Positions 32,864 to 41,690 of a stretch of DNA of 64,000 nucleotides are shown here, piece by piece. Position numbers and translations under genes: made by a program. The DNA comes from Streptomyces alboniger. GTDB lineage: Bacteria > Actinomycetota > Actinomycetes > Streptomycetales > Streptomycetaceae. Position 1 is the first letter of the stretch, and each line of letters begins with the position of its first letter. Location of the stretch: the NCBI RefSeq assembly GCF_008704395.1, contig NZ_CP023695.1, positions 868,001 through 932,000 of the forward strand. Direction: 5' to 3'. Under the pieces are notes generated by a model that searched no databases, had not been told where the DNA came from, and worked only from the letters and a program-made list of their open reading frames with translations.

Positions 32864-33735
32864 AGCATCAGCTCCGATCGGCGCCGGGGGTTGATCCGTT
32901 CCCGCCAGGCGCCCGCGAGGCCCGCGATGGCCAGGGTGGGCACGATGATGAACAGGCCGGGAAAGAGCGTCGGCCACCAGTCGCCCGCGAGGAGCGAGCC
33001 GCGCGCGCTCTGCACGAGCGTGCCGAGGCTGGCCTGGTGGGTGGGCAGGCCGAGGCCGAGGAAGGACAGCGCGGACTCGTGCCAGATGGCGTGCGGCACC
33101 ATCAGGACGGCGGCGAGTCCGGCCTGCGGCAGGACGCCGGGCAGCAGGTGCCGCACGGCGACGCGCAGCCGTGAGGCGCCGCCGGAGATCGCCGCGTCGA
33201 CGTAGGGCCGCGAGCGCAGGGACAGCACCTCGGCGCGCACGATGCGGGCGGTGGAGAGCCAGTGCGTGAGCGCCACGGAGACGACGACGGGCCAGACCCC
33301 GGGCCGGAACATCGCGACGATGAAGATGCCGAGCAGTAGGTGGGGCACGGACGAGAAGACGTCCACGAGCCGCATCACGACCCGGTCCACCCATCCCCCG
33401 GAGGCGGCCGCGAGGGCGCCCACGGCGGTGCCGATGACGGTGGCGACGACGGCCGCCACGACGCCGACCAGCAGGGAGACGCGCAGGCCGTAGACGCAGC
33501 GCAGGAGCAGGTCGCGGCCGACGTCGTCGGTGCCGAAGGGGTGCGCGAGCGAGGGCGGCCGCAGCTTGGCCGCCAGGTCGACGGCCTGCTCGTCGAGGTT
33601 GACGAGCGGGGGCACGACGAGGACGGCGAGGACGACCGCGGCGACGATCACCGCGGAGGTGCGGACCCGCCACGCGCGCGTGGAGCGCCGCACGCCCCCA
33701 TGGGCGCGCCAGACGATGTCGGCCGTGTCAGCCAT
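32860..33735 (-). CDS. nikC: ABC transporter permease (NikC type)
   Basis: A 291-residue inner-membrane permease of the DppC/NikC class with six hydrophobic segments and the EAA loop ALSGGASRLR-type stretch (here AISGGASRLRVAVRHLLPGV). It overlaps NikB by 8 nt and NikD by 4 nt. Confidence 0.85.
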   Translation of the reverse strand: MADTADIVWRAHGGVRRSTRAWRVRTSAVIVAAVVLAVLVVPPLVNLDEQAVDLAAKLRPPSLAHPFGTDDVGRDLLLRCVYGLRVSLLVGVVAAVVATVIGTAVGALAAASGGWVDRVVMRLVDVFSSVPHLLLGIFIVAMFRPGVWPVVVSVALTHWLSTARIVRAEVLSLRSRPYVDAAISGGASRLRVAVRHLLPGVLPQAGLAAVLMVPHAIWHESALSFLGLGLPTHQASLGTLVQSARGSLLAGDWWPTLFPGLFIIVPTLAIAGLAGAWRERINPRRRSELML

Positions 33736-34756
33736 CGAAACCCACCCTCGGATCGGCGAGGCCGTACAGGAGGTCGGCCACGAGGTTGCCGAGCAGCACC
33801 GCGGCCGTGGCGAGCGCGGTCAGCGCGGCGAGCAGCGGGAAGTCGACGGAGGTCGCGGCCTGCACGGTGGCCGCGGCGATGCCGGGCCAGCTGAAGACGG
33901 TCTCCACCAGAAGCGCCCCGGTGATCAGTTCGGGCACGCGGGAGCCGATGAGCGTGAGCACGGGGAGCATGCCGGAGCGCAGGGCGTGCCCGAGCAGGAC
34001 GGTGCGTTCGGCGAGGCCACGCGCGCGTGCCCCGCGCACGGGGTCGTCGCCGAGGGCGTCACCGACGCCTTGACGGACGTAGAGGACGAACCAGGGGAGC
34101 TGCGAGATCGCCAGCACCCCGGCGGGCAGCACCAGGTGGGTCGCGACCTGCCCGGCGGTCACGGCAGAACTGGCCGTGTCGGTCAGGCCGCCCGAGGGCA
34201 GCACACCCAGCTTCAGTGCGAAGAGCCAGACGGCGAGCAGTCCGAGCCAGAACGGCGGCGCGGCCTCCAGGGTGTACGCGAGTGAGGTCACCGCCCGGTC
34301 GAGCCAGCCGCCGGGGCGGCGCGCGGCGAGGACGCCGAGTGCCGTGCCGAGGAGGATCGCGACGAGGAACGCGGTCGCGGCGAGGAGCACGGACCAGCCG
34401 ACGCGCTCGCCGATGACGTCGGCGACGGGCTGGCGGAGCGTGCTGGAGTCCCCGAGGTCCCCGGTGAGGGCCGAGGTCAGCCACTCCCACCAGCGGGCGG
34501 CCAGCGGCCGGTCGACGCCGAGGTTGGCGCGCAGCTGGTCGAGGTTGTCCTGCGAGGCGGTGAGTCCGGCCGTGCCCGCGTACGCCTTGACGGGGTCGAA
34601 GGGCGAGGCGGCGGCGATGGCGAAGACGCCGAAGGTGACGACGAGCAGCACGGGCACGGCGAACAGGGCCCGCCGTCCCACCAGGCGCGCCATCGGCGCC
34701 CAGGGAAGCCGGCGCGCGGCGCGCTTCCCCGGGGCCTTGGATATCGCGGAGGTCAC
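33728..34756 (-). CDS. nikB: ABC transporter permease (NikB type)
   Basis: A 342-residue permease of the DppB/NikB class, with the N-terminal RRALFAVPVLLVVTFGVF segment, the LGVDRPLAARWWEWL loop and the EAA motif GARARGLAERTVLLGHALR. GTG at 34756 shares GTGA with the binding-protein stop, so translation is coupled. Confidence 0.85.
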   Translation of the reverse strand: MTSAISKAPGKRAARRLPWAPMARLVGRRALFAVPVLLVVTFGVFAIAAASPFDPVKAYAGTAGLTASQDNLDQLRANLGVDRPLAARWWEWLTSALTGDLGDSSTLRQPVADVIGERVGWSVLLAATAFLVAILLGTALGVLAARRPGGWLDRAVTSLAYTLEAAPPFWLGLLAVWLFALKLGVLPSGGLTDTASSAVTAGQVATHLVLPAGVLAISQLPWFVLYVRQGVGDALGDDPVRGARARGLAERTVLLGHALRSGMLPVLTLIGSRVPELITGALLVETVFSWPGIAAATVQAATSVDFPLLAALTALATAAVLLGNLVADLLYGLADPRVGFDG

Positions 34757-36345
34757 TTGGCGGGCTGCCAGTCCTCGACGTTCCACCAGGGGCCGGACGC
34801 GAGGCCGTGGTCGTGCGGCTCGACCTGGGTGCTCAGGTCACCGAAGCGCTTGTCGACGACGTAGAGGTGGTCGATGTGGGTGAGGAAGGTGTAGCCGGGG
34901 TTCTTCACCAGCTCGCGCTGGATGGTGTCGTAGGCCACCTGGCGCTTGGCGTGGTCGCCGCTCTTGCGGGCGTCCTCCAGGGCCTCGTCGACCTTCTTGT
35001 TGTCGTAGTGCGCCATGTTGTTGAAGCCGTCGCCCGCGAGGGAGGACTTCAGAAGCGTGTACTGGTCGAAGTCGGGGTCGGCTGGGCTGCCGCCGCCGGC
35101 GAGGACGGCGTCCTTCGGCATGCGGGGCTCGATGACCTCCCACGTGCCGGACTGCACCTCGACCTTGATGCCGAGCTTCTTGGCGTCGGAGGCGTAGGCG
35201 AGGGCGTGGTCCTGGCGGAGCTTGTCGCCGGAGAGGTACCAGAGCGGGAACGCGGCGCGGACGCCGTCCTTCTCGCGGATCCCGTCCTTGCCCGGCTTCC
35301 ACCCGGCCTGGTCGAGGATCTTCTTGGCCTTGCCCGCGTCGAACTTGCGCTCGGTGCCCTTGGTGAACCAGGGGCTGTCGGTCGGGACGGGCCCGTAGGC
35401 CTCCTTGCCGGCGCCGTCGAGGATCGAGTCGACCATGGCCTTGCGGTTCACGCCGACGTCGAGGGCGCGGCGGATGTCGGTGTCCCCGGCGACCTTGTTT
35501 CCGGTGGGCAGCGTGACGACGCGGTAGTCGAAGGTCTTGGCGGCGTACGTCTTCTTCCCGCCGTCGTCCTCGTACTTCTTCGCGAGGTTCGGCGGCAGGA
35601 TCGCGCCGTCCAGCTCACCGGCGTCGAGCCGGGTCGCGCGCACGTCGTCGTCCTTGATGATCGCCATCGTGAAGTTCTTGATCTTCGGCGCGCCGCCCCA
35701 GTAGCCGGGGTTGGCCTTGAAGGTCAGCTTCTCGCCCCTGGACCACTTCACGAGTTCGTAGGGGCCCGTGCCGACCGGCTTGGTCGTGAAGGCGCCGGTG
35801 TTCACATCCTGCTTGCCCGCGATGTGCTCGGGGGCGATGGGCAGGACGGTCCGCTCGGCGAACGGCGCGTAGGGGTACTTCAGGTGGAAGACGACCGTGT
35901 CGTCGCCCTTGGCCTCGACGCTCTTGACGGCGTCCAGCTCGGTCTTGGAGGCGTTGTTCGTCTTCTTGTCGAGGATCGTCTCGTAGGTGAAGACGACGTC
36001 CTTGGCGGAGAAGGGCTTGCCGTCGCTGAACTTGACGCCCTCGCGCAGCTTGTACGTGTACGTCTTGCCGTCGTCGGCGACCTTGGGCAGGTCGGCGGCG
36101 AGCGCAGGCCGCAGCTTCATGTCGGCGTCGTGCGTGAGCAGCCCGTCGAAGATCTTCGAGTTGCCGTCCTTGCCGTAGCCGAGGAGCGGGCTGAGGGTGT
36201 CGGGCTCGTACGCGATGCCGACCACCGCCGAGTCCTTGGCGCCCCCGGCACTGCCGTCGCCCGGCGCCGAGCAGGCGGAGGCCGCCACCGCTATCGCGAT
36301 GGCCGCCGCCGCGCCGCCCGTGCCCCGTATCGATCGGGCCCTCAT
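34753..36345 (-). CDS. nikA: Nickel/peptide ABC transporter substrate-binding lipoprotein (NikA type)
   Basis: A 530-residue family 5 solute-binding protein. The lipobox is AVAASAC, followed by a Ser/Gly linker; GIAYEPDTLSPLLGYGKDG and KFSDGKPFSAKDVVFTYE are typical of the family. ATG at 36345 has AGGGG 8 nt upstream. First gene of nikABCDE. The assignment to nickel rather than peptides rests on the Nur-box match directly upstream and on the known Nur-regulated nikABCDE of S. coelicolor; the protein alone would not prove it. Confidence 0.78.
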   Translation of the reverse strand: MRARSIRGTGGAAAAIAIAVAASACSAPGDGSAGGAKDSAVVGIAYEPDTLSPLLGYGKDGNSKIFDGLLTHDADMKLRPALAADLPKVADDGKTYTYKLREGVKFSDGKPFSAKDVVFTYETILDKKTNNASKTELDAVKSVEAKGDDTVVFHLKYPYAPFAERTVLPIAPEHIAGKQDVNTGAFTTKPVGTGPYELVKWSRGEKLTFKANPGYWGGAPKIKNFTMAIIKDDDVRATRLDAGELDGAILPPNLAKKYEDDGGKKTYAAKTFDYRVVTLPTGNKVAGDTDIRRALDVGVNRKAMVDSILDGAGKEAYGPVPTDSPWFTKGTERKFDAGKAKKILDQAGWKPGKDGIREKDGVRAAFPLWYLSGDKLRQDHALAYASDAKKLGIKVEVQSGTWEVIEPRMPKDAVLAGGGSPADPDFDQYTLLKSSLAGDGFNNMAHYDNKKVDEALEDARKSGDHAKRQVAYDTIQRELVKNPGYTFLTHIDHLYVVDKRFGDLSTQVEPHDHGLASGPWWNVEDWQPAK

Positions 36346-36376
36346 GCTCCACACCCCTACTGAAGATCAAGCGTTG

Positions 36377-36393
36377 TTGCGAACGGGTCGCAA
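36377..36393 (-). promoter_or_regulatory. Nur box (nickel-responsive Fur-family repressor site)
   Basis: TTGCGA-ACGGG-TCGCAA is a perfect 6-bp inverted repeat with a 5-nt spacer and matches the published Nur consensus tTGCaa-N5-ttGCAA at all strongly conserved positions. It lies 32-48 bp before the nikA start, as expected for nickel-dependent repression of the importer. Confidence 0.65.
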
Positions 36394-36445
36394 TTATGCC
36401 TTACGCAGTAGGGGCCGCAGGTCGGGGTGGAGTCGGGGCCGCAGG

Positions 36446-37552
36446 TCAGGGCGCCGGAAGCTCGACAAGACCGGCCAGCGCCTCGCGGTGGGCGCCCGCC
36501 GTGCCATAGGCGATCGAGTCGGCCTTGGCGCGCTTCAGATAGAGGTGGACGGGGTGCTCCCAGGTCATGCCGATGCCGCCGTGCAGCTGCACGGCCTCCT
36601 CTGCGGCGCGCACCGCGACGGGCGACGCGTATGCCTGGGCGAGGGCTGACGTGAGGTCGGTGTCCGCGCTGCCGGTGGCCAGGGCGTCGGCCGCGGCCCG
36701 GGCGGCGGCGCGGGTGCCCACGACCTCCAGCCAGAGCTGGGCGAGGCGGTGCTTGAGCGCCTGGAAGGAGCCGACGGGGCGATTGAACTGGTGCCGTTCC
36801 TTGGTGTAGCGGACGGTTTCGGTCAGGCACCATTCGGCGACGCCCAGCTGTTCGGAGGCGAGCAGCGCGGCCCCGGCCCGCAGGGCCCGTCGCACCGCCG
36901 CGTCCGCGTCCTGCGTGAGGGCACGCGCGCGTGCCCCTTCGAAGGTGACCGTGGCGAGCGGGCGGGTGAGGTCGAGGGAGGTCCGCGGGGTGACGGTGAC
37001 ACCGTCCTGGGCCGTGTGGACAGCGAAGAGCCCGCCGCCCGCCGGGACGAGCAGCACGTCGGCGCCGACCGCGTCCGCGATGCCGGTCAACTCCCCGTGC
37101 AGGGCGCCGCCTTGATCGCCTACTTCTTCATGACGTACACCGTTGAAGGGAGCGCCCGGGGCGGTGGCGAGGCTCACGGCGAGCGCGCCGACCGTGCGTC
37201 CGGCGGCGAGCGCGGCGAGCAGCTCGGTCGCTTCGGGCCCCTCGCAGGCGAGCAGCGCCTCCGTGGCGACGACGGCGCTCGTGAGGTAGGGCGTGGGCGC
37301 CACCGCGCGGCCCAGCTCCTCCAGGACCACGGCGGCCTCGCGGTGCGTGGCGCCCTGGCCGCCCAGCTCCTCGGGCACGAGGAGGCCCGCGAGGCCCATG
37401 CCCTCGGCGAGCGCCTTCCACAGTTCCCGGTCGTGCGGGGTGTCGGTCTCGGCGCGGGCGAGGACGGCCGCGGCGTCGCAGCGGTCGGTGAGCAGGTCGC
37501 GCACCGCCGAGCGCAGTGCCTCTTCCTCTTCGGAGTAGAGCAGGTCAGTCAT
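36446..37552 (-). CDS. Acyl-CoA dehydrogenase-family subunit, possibly non-catalytic
   Basis: A 368-residue flavoprotein-fold protein (VPEELGGQGATHREAAVVLEELG near residue 60, RYTKERHQFNRPVGSFQALKH near 250, QLHGGIGMTWEHPVHLYLKRA near 320). At the position where many homologues have the catalytic Glu in YEGTSEIQ it reads IAYGTAGAH. It may therefore be the partner subunit of the adjacent dehydrogenase in an alpha2beta2 enzyme, as described for steroid and side-chain FadE pairs. ATGA overlap with that gene supports a complex. Confidence 0.83.
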   Translation of the reverse strand: MTDLLYSEEEEALRSAVRDLLTDRCDAAAVLARAETDTPHDRELWKALAEGMGLAGLLVPEELGGQGATHREAAVVLEELGRAVAPTPYLTSAVVATEALLACEGPEATELLAALAAGRTVGALAVSLATAPGAPFNGVRHEEVGDQGGALHGELTGIADAVGADVLLVPAGGGLFAVHTAQDGVTVTPRTSLDLTRPLATVTFEGARARALTQDADAAVRRALRAGAALLASEQLGVAEWCLTETVRYTKERHQFNRPVGSFQALKHRLAQLWLEVVGTRAAARAAADALATGSADTDLTSALAQAYASPVAVRAAEEAVQLHGGIGMTWEHPVHLYLKRAKADSIAYGTAGAHREALAGLVELPAP

Positions 37553-38736
37553 CGCGCGAGGTCCTTCCAGGCGACGTCCTTGTCGGTGCGCGGCTCGGAC
37601 GGCAGGCCCAGGACGCGCTCGGCGACGATGTTCAGCAGGACCTCGCTGGTCCCGCCCTCGATGCTGTTGCCCTTGGACCGCAGATAGCGGTAGCCCGCCT
37701 CGCGGCCCGTGAAGTCGACCAGTTCGGGCCTGCGCATCGTCCAGTCGTCGTACAACAGCCCCTCCTCACCGAGGAGTTCCACCTCCAAGCCGCTGATCTC
37801 CTGGTTGAGGCGGGCGAAGCCGAGCTTCATGCCGGAGCCCTCGGGGCCGGGCTGGCCCGCGACGAGCTGCTGGCGCAGCCGCTCGCCGGTGAGCCGGGCC
37901 ACCTCGGCGTCGACCCACAGCTTCATCAGCCGCTGGTGGAGGTCGTGGGTGCGCAGCTCGGGTCGCTCGCGCCAGGCCTTGGCGACGGGGCCGATCATGC
38001 CGCCCTCGCGCGGGATGCGCATGCCGCCGATGGAGACGCGCTCGTTCATAAGCGTGGTCTGGGCGACCTTCCAGCCCTCGCCGACCGCGCCGAGGCGGTG
38101 CGCGTCGGGGATGCGCACGTCGGTCAGGAACACCTCGTTGAACTCCGCCTCGCCGGTGATCTGGCGCAGCGGCCGCACGTCGACGCCCGGGTCGGTCATG
38201 TCGCACACGAAGTACGTGATGCCGCGGTGCTTGGGCTGCTCCGGGTCGGTGCGGGCGATGAGGATGGCCCAGCGGGCGCTGTGGGCACTGGACGTCCACA
38301 CCTTCTGGCCGTTGACGATCCAGTCGCCGCTCGCCTCGTCACGGACGGCGCGCGTGCCGAGCGCGGCGAGGTCGGATCCGGCACCCGGCTCGCTGAAGAG
38401 CTGGCACCACACCTCCTCGCCGGTCCACAGTGGCCGCAGGAAGCGGCGCTTCTGCTCCTCGGTGCCGAAGCCGAGGACGGTCGGCGCCGCCATGCCGAGG
38501 CCGATCCCGATCCGGCGCGGGTCGTTGTCGGGTGCGCCCGCGGCCTCCAGCTCGGCGTCCACGACGGCTTGCAGGGAGCGGGGTGCGCCGAGGCCGCCGA
38601 GGCCCTCGGGGTAGTGCACCCAGGCGAGTCCGGCGTCGAAGCGGGCCTTGAGGAAGTCGCCGCGGTCGGTGCTCGCGGGCGGATGCGCGGCGAGGAACTC
38701 CTCGGTGCGCAGGCGCAGTTCGGTGGCGTCGGTCAT
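37549..38736 (-). CDS. Acyl-CoA dehydrogenase
   Basis: A 395-residue FAD enzyme that introduces a 2,3 double bond into an acyl-CoA. Visible elements are WVHYPEGLGGLGAP, QLFSEPGAGSDLA (flavin/substrate loop), VNGQKVWTSSAH, and the C-terminal SKGNSIEGGTSEVLLNIVAERVLGLP. It overlaps its neighbours on both sides (ATGA), between a quinone oxidoreductase and a second acyl-CoA dehydrogenase-like subunit. Substrate unknown; branched, aromatic or steroid side chains are possible. Confidence 0.88.
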   Translation of the reverse strand: MTDATELRLRTEEFLAAHPPASTDRGDFLKARFDAGLAWVHYPEGLGGLGAPRSLQAVVDAELEAAGAPDNDPRRIGIGLGMAAPTVLGFGTEEQKRRFLRPLWTGEEVWCQLFSEPGAGSDLAALGTRAVRDEASGDWIVNGQKVWTSSAHSARWAILIARTDPEQPKHRGITYFVCDMTDPGVDVRPLRQITGEAEFNEVFLTDVRIPDAHRLGAVGEGWKVAQTTLMNERVSIGGMRIPREGGMIGPVAKAWRERPELRTHDLHQRLMKLWVDAEVARLTGERLRQQLVAGQPGPEGSGMKLGFARLNQEISGLEVELLGEEGLLYDDWTMRRPELVDFTGREAGYRYLRSKGNSIEGGTSEVLLNIVAERVLGLPSEPRTDKDVAWKDLAR

Positions 38737-39701
38737 GCGGCACCGTCCTGGGGGAGGACGGCCACACGGCCGGTGGTGACGCCGTCGGCGACGCGCTGCA
38801 CGGCCTGCGCGGCGCCGGCCATCGGCACTCGCTCGCTGACCAGCGGCTTGATGGCGCCCCTCGTGGCGAGTTCGGTCAGTTCCTCGTGGCAACGGGCGAT
38901 CGAGCGTGGGTCCTTGGTGTTGTAGAGGCCCCAGTGCAGGCCCATGATCGCGTAGTTCTTCACCAGGGCGTGGTTGAGCGCGGGCGAGGGGATGGTGCCG
39001 CTCGCGAAGCCGACGACGACGATCCGGCCCTCGAAGGCCACGCACTTGGCGGACTTGGTGTACGCGTCGCCACCGACGGGGTCGTAGACGACGTCGGCGC
39101 CGCGGCCGCCGGTGGCCTCCTTCACGGCGGCGGCGACGTCGTCCGCGCGCCGGTCGAGGACGAGGTCGCAGCCGAGTTCGCGCGCGACCCGCGCCTTGTC
39201 CGCGCCGCCGACGACTCCGATGACCTTGGCGCCCGCGGCCTTGCCGAGCTGTACGGCGGCGCTGCCGACGCCGCCCGCGGCCGCGTGCACGAGCAGGGTC
39301 TCGCCCTCCTGGAGGTGGGCGCGGCGGTGCAGGCCGAACCATCCCGTCTGGTAGCCGATGTGCAGCGCGGCGGCCTCGGCGTCGTCCAGCGCGTCGGGCG
39401 CGGGCAGCAGGGCGGCGGCGTCCGCGACGGCGTACTCGGCGAAGCCGCCGTGGGGCAGTGCCGGGTTGGCGATCACGCGCCGCCCGTCCTCGGTCTCGCC
39501 GCAGATCTCCACGCCCGGCGTGAACGGCAGCGGGGGCCTGACCTGGTACTGGCCGCGGCAGAGCAGCGCGTCCGGGAAGTTGATGTTCGCGGCACGGACC
39601 TTCAGCAGCACCTGCCCGTCGCCTGGCTCCGGGCGGTCCACCTCCGCGAGGCACATCACCTCGCCCGGCTCGCCGTTCTCGTGCACTTGCCATGCCTGCA
39701 T
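38733..39701 (-). CDS. NADPH:quinone oxidoreductase-family (zinc-free MDR) protein
   Basis: A 322-residue medium-chain reductase. GVEICGE near residue 63, LLVHAAAGGVGSAAVQLGKAAGAKVIGV near 140 for NADPH, and no zinc-binding Cys cluster define the quinone oxidoreductase group. ATG at 39701 follows GGAGG by 6 nt. First gene of the three-gene operon with the acyl-CoA dehydrogenase pair. It may reduce an enoyl product or a quinone. Confidence 0.87.
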   Translation of the reverse strand: MQAWQVHENGEPGEVMCLAEVDRPEPGDGQVLLKVRAANINFPDALLCRGQYQVRPPLPFTPGVEICGETEDGRRVIANPALPHGGFAEYAVADAAALLPAPDALDDAEAAALHIGYQTGWFGLHRRAHLQEGETLLVHAAAGGVGSAAVQLGKAAGAKVIGVVGGADKARVARELGCDLVLDRRADDVAAAVKEATGGRGADVVYDPVGGDAYTKSAKCVAFEGRIVVVGFASGTIPSPALNHALVKNYAIMGLHWGLYNTKDPRSIARCHEELTELATRGAIKPLVSERVPMAGAAQAVQRVADGVTTGRVAVLPQDGAA

Positions 39702-39726
39702 GCGGGGCCTCCACGGGGCTGTCGTA

Positions 39727-39765
39727 GACCGTGCTCGTCGACCGTGCTCATCAACCGTGCTCGTC
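39727..39765. repeat. Three tandem 13-bp repeats in the leader of the oxidoreductase operon
   Basis: GACCGTGCTCGTC, GACCGTGCTCATC and AACCGTGCTCGTC follow each other without gap between the operon start codon and the palindrome at 39771. Confidence 0.6.
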
Positions 39766-39770
39766 CGCAT

Positions 39771-39788
39771 ACTAAGCGGTCGCTTGCC
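39771..39788. promoter_or_regulatory. TetR-like operator upstream of the acyl-CoA dehydrogenase operon
   Basis: ACTAAGCGGTCGCTTGCC contains AAGCG-GT-CGCTT. The left half (ACTAAGCG) is the common half-site of TetR regulators of acyl-CoA metabolism in actinobacteria (from memory). A minus-strand TAGTAT (39774-39769) overlaps it as a possible -10 element. Confidence 0.45.
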
Positions 39789-39800
39789 GGGAGGGAACCG

Positions 39801-40412
39801 TCAGCCGCCGCTCTCCTTGCGGGTGGGCCGTGCTCGTACGTGCATCCGCTCGCCCTGCGGCCCGAAGAGGCTGAGGAACTCGGCTCCCCCCTCACCCGCG
39901 GCCCCGAACCAGTGCGGGACCCGGGTGTCGAACTCCGCGGCCTCGCCGGGGCCGAGCACTACGTCGTGGTCGCCGAGGACCAGCCGCAGCTTCCCCGAGA
40001 GGACGTACAGCCACTCGTATCCCTCGTGCGTCCGCGGGTCGGGCACCTGCGAGGCGCGGGCGGGCTCGATGACCTTGTACGCCTGGAGGCCGCCGGGCTG
40101 CCGGGTGAGCGGCAGCATCGTGCGGCCGTGCCGGACGATCGGCTTGGCCCGCACGCGCGGGTCGCCCACGGGCGGGGCGCCCACCAGTTCGTCCAGGGGG
40201 ACCTGGTGGGCACGGGCGATGGGGAGCAGCAGTTCGAGGCTGGGCTTGCGGTTGCCGGACTCCAGGCGGGACAGGGTGCTGACCGAGATGCCGGTGGCGG
40301 CGGAGAGAGCCGCGAGGGTGGCGCCGCGCTCCTTTCGGATGCGGCGCAGCCGGGGGCCGACCTCGGTGAGGACCTGGTCCATCTCTTGCGGTACGTCCGT
40401 CTCTTCGCTCAT
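39801..40412 (-). CDS. XRE-family regulator with C-terminal cupin domain
   Basis: A 203-residue regulator. Residues about 18-75 form a helix-turn-helix (RKERGATLAALSAATGISVSTLSRLESG). Residues about 110-190 form a cupin (HEGYEWLYVLSGKLRLVLGDHDVVLGPGEAAEFDTRVPHWF) that could sense a small molecule. ATG at 40412 is used; a GTG at 40430 is possible. It is divergent from the flavoprotein at 40532, which it probably controls. Confidence 0.87.
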   Translation of the reverse strand: MSEETDVPQEMDQVLTEVGPRLRRIRKERGATLAALSAATGISVSTLSRLESGNRKPSLELLLPIARAHQVPLDELVGAPPVGDPRVRAKPIVRHGRTMLPLTRQPGGLQAYKVIEPARASQVPDPRTHEGYEWLYVLSGKLRLVLGDHDVVLGPGEAAEFDTRVPHWFGAAGEGGAEFLSLFGPQGERMHVRARPTRKESGG

Positions 40413-40531
40413 GGCTCCATCATGGCGCACTTATTGCGGTACCGGCAAAGGCATTTGTCGCTTTCGCACAACCGGGGCGATGCTCTGAAGGAAAGGAACG
40501 GAACGGACACACGCAACGCAAGGGGAAGCGG

Positions 40532-41530
40532 ATGTACGACGTAGTAGTCATCGGAGGCGGCGCGGCGGGTCTGAGCGCGGCACTCGTGCTCGGCAGGTCG
40601 CGGCGGCGGGTCCTCGTCGTCGACGCCGGCGAACCCCGCAACGCGCCCGCCGCGCACATGCAGGGCTATCTGTCGCGCGACGGCATGCCGCCTGCGGAGT
40701 TCCTCGCCGAGGGGCGGCGTGAGCTGGAGCGGTACGGGGTCGAGGTGGTCCGGGGCCGGGTCGCGGAGGTGGTGCCGGACGGCGGCGGCGAGTTCGATGT
40801 GCGGCTCGCGGACGGCGGGGCGGCGCACGCGCGCCGGGTCGTCATGGCCACGGGCCTGGTGGACGAGCCGCCCGCAGTGCCGGGGGTGGCCGAGCGCTGG
40901 GGCCGCGATGTGCTGCACTGCCCGTACTGCCACGCCTGGGAGGTGCGGGACCAGGCGTTCGGCGCCCTCGCTTCGGAGCCGTTCAACAGCCACCAGGCGC
41001 TGCTCGTCACCCAGTGGTCCAAGGACGTGACGCTCTTCCTGCACACCGTGCGGGACCTTCCGGACGCGGAGTGGGAGCGCCTCGCGGCCGCCGGTGTCTC
41101 GGTGGTGCGGGGCGAGGTCGCGGGCCTGGAGGTCGCGGACGACCGGCTGACGGGCGTACGGCTCGCCGACGGCCGGGTCTTCCCCCGCTCGGTCCTGTTC
41201 GTCGCCGCGAAGCCGGTCCCCCGGGACGGTCTGCTCACCGCGCTCGGCGCCGGGACCAGGGACACCCCGGCCGGCCCGTACCCGGCGGTCGACGAGGTGG
41301 GCCGCACCACCGTCCCCGGCGTCTGGGCGGTCGGCAACGCGGCGGGCCCCACGGAGCAGGTGATCAACGCGGCCTCGGCGGGCTACCGGGCCGGCCTCAT
41401 GATCAACGCCGAGCTGCTGATGACCGACATCGACGCGGAGGCCGCCCGCCGCCGGGCGGGAGCCTTCTCACCCGAAACGGAAGCGGCGGTGGCACGGGGG
41501 GCGGCGGGTGGTCGGGGACACGGCCTCTAG
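40532..41530 (+). CDS. Thioredoxin-reductase-like FAD-dependent oxidoreductase
   Basis: A 332-residue flavoprotein. It begins MYDVVVIGGGAAGLSAALVLG (FAD), contains the redox pair in HCPYCHAWE near residue 130 and ends with GVWAVGNAAGPTEQVINAASAGYRAG. The usual NADPH GGGNSA motif is not evident around residues 140-170, so its electron donor and partner are uncertain. It starts 119 bp from the divergent XRE-cupin gene. Confidence 0.83.
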   Translation: MYDVVVIGGGAAGLSAALVLGRSRRRVLVVDAGEPRNAPAAHMQGYLSRDGMPPAEFLAEGRRELERYGVEVVRGRVAEVVPDGGGEFDVRLADGGAAHARRVVMATGLVDEPPAVPGVAERWGRDVLHCPYCHAWEVRDQAFGALASEPFNSHQALLVTQWSKDVTLFLHTVRDLPDAEWERLAAAGVSVVRGEVAGLEVADDRLTGVRLADGRVFPRSVLFVAAKPVPRDGLLTALGAGTRDTPAGPYPAVDEVGRTTVPGVWAVGNAAGPTEQVINAASAGYRAGLMINAELLMTDIDAEAARRRAGAFSPETEAAVARGAAGGRGHGL

Positions 41531-41690
41531 AACCGCGGGAACGCACGGGGCGGCGTCACGTGGGCCTGGGTTGGCCGGTCCTCCCCCCCCCAACTGGGCA
41601 CCGCCCGGCGGGAGCCTTCCCGCCCGCCGACGGGCTGGGTCAAAGTGGCCGCCATGGCGGATTCACCCCGTACGCGATATCGATGCGCAC

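Noticed and set aside
41583..41591. Run of nine C as a phase-variation tract
   Set aside because: It is intergenic, 100 bp before the SDR start, and is not placed between likely -10 and -35 elements.
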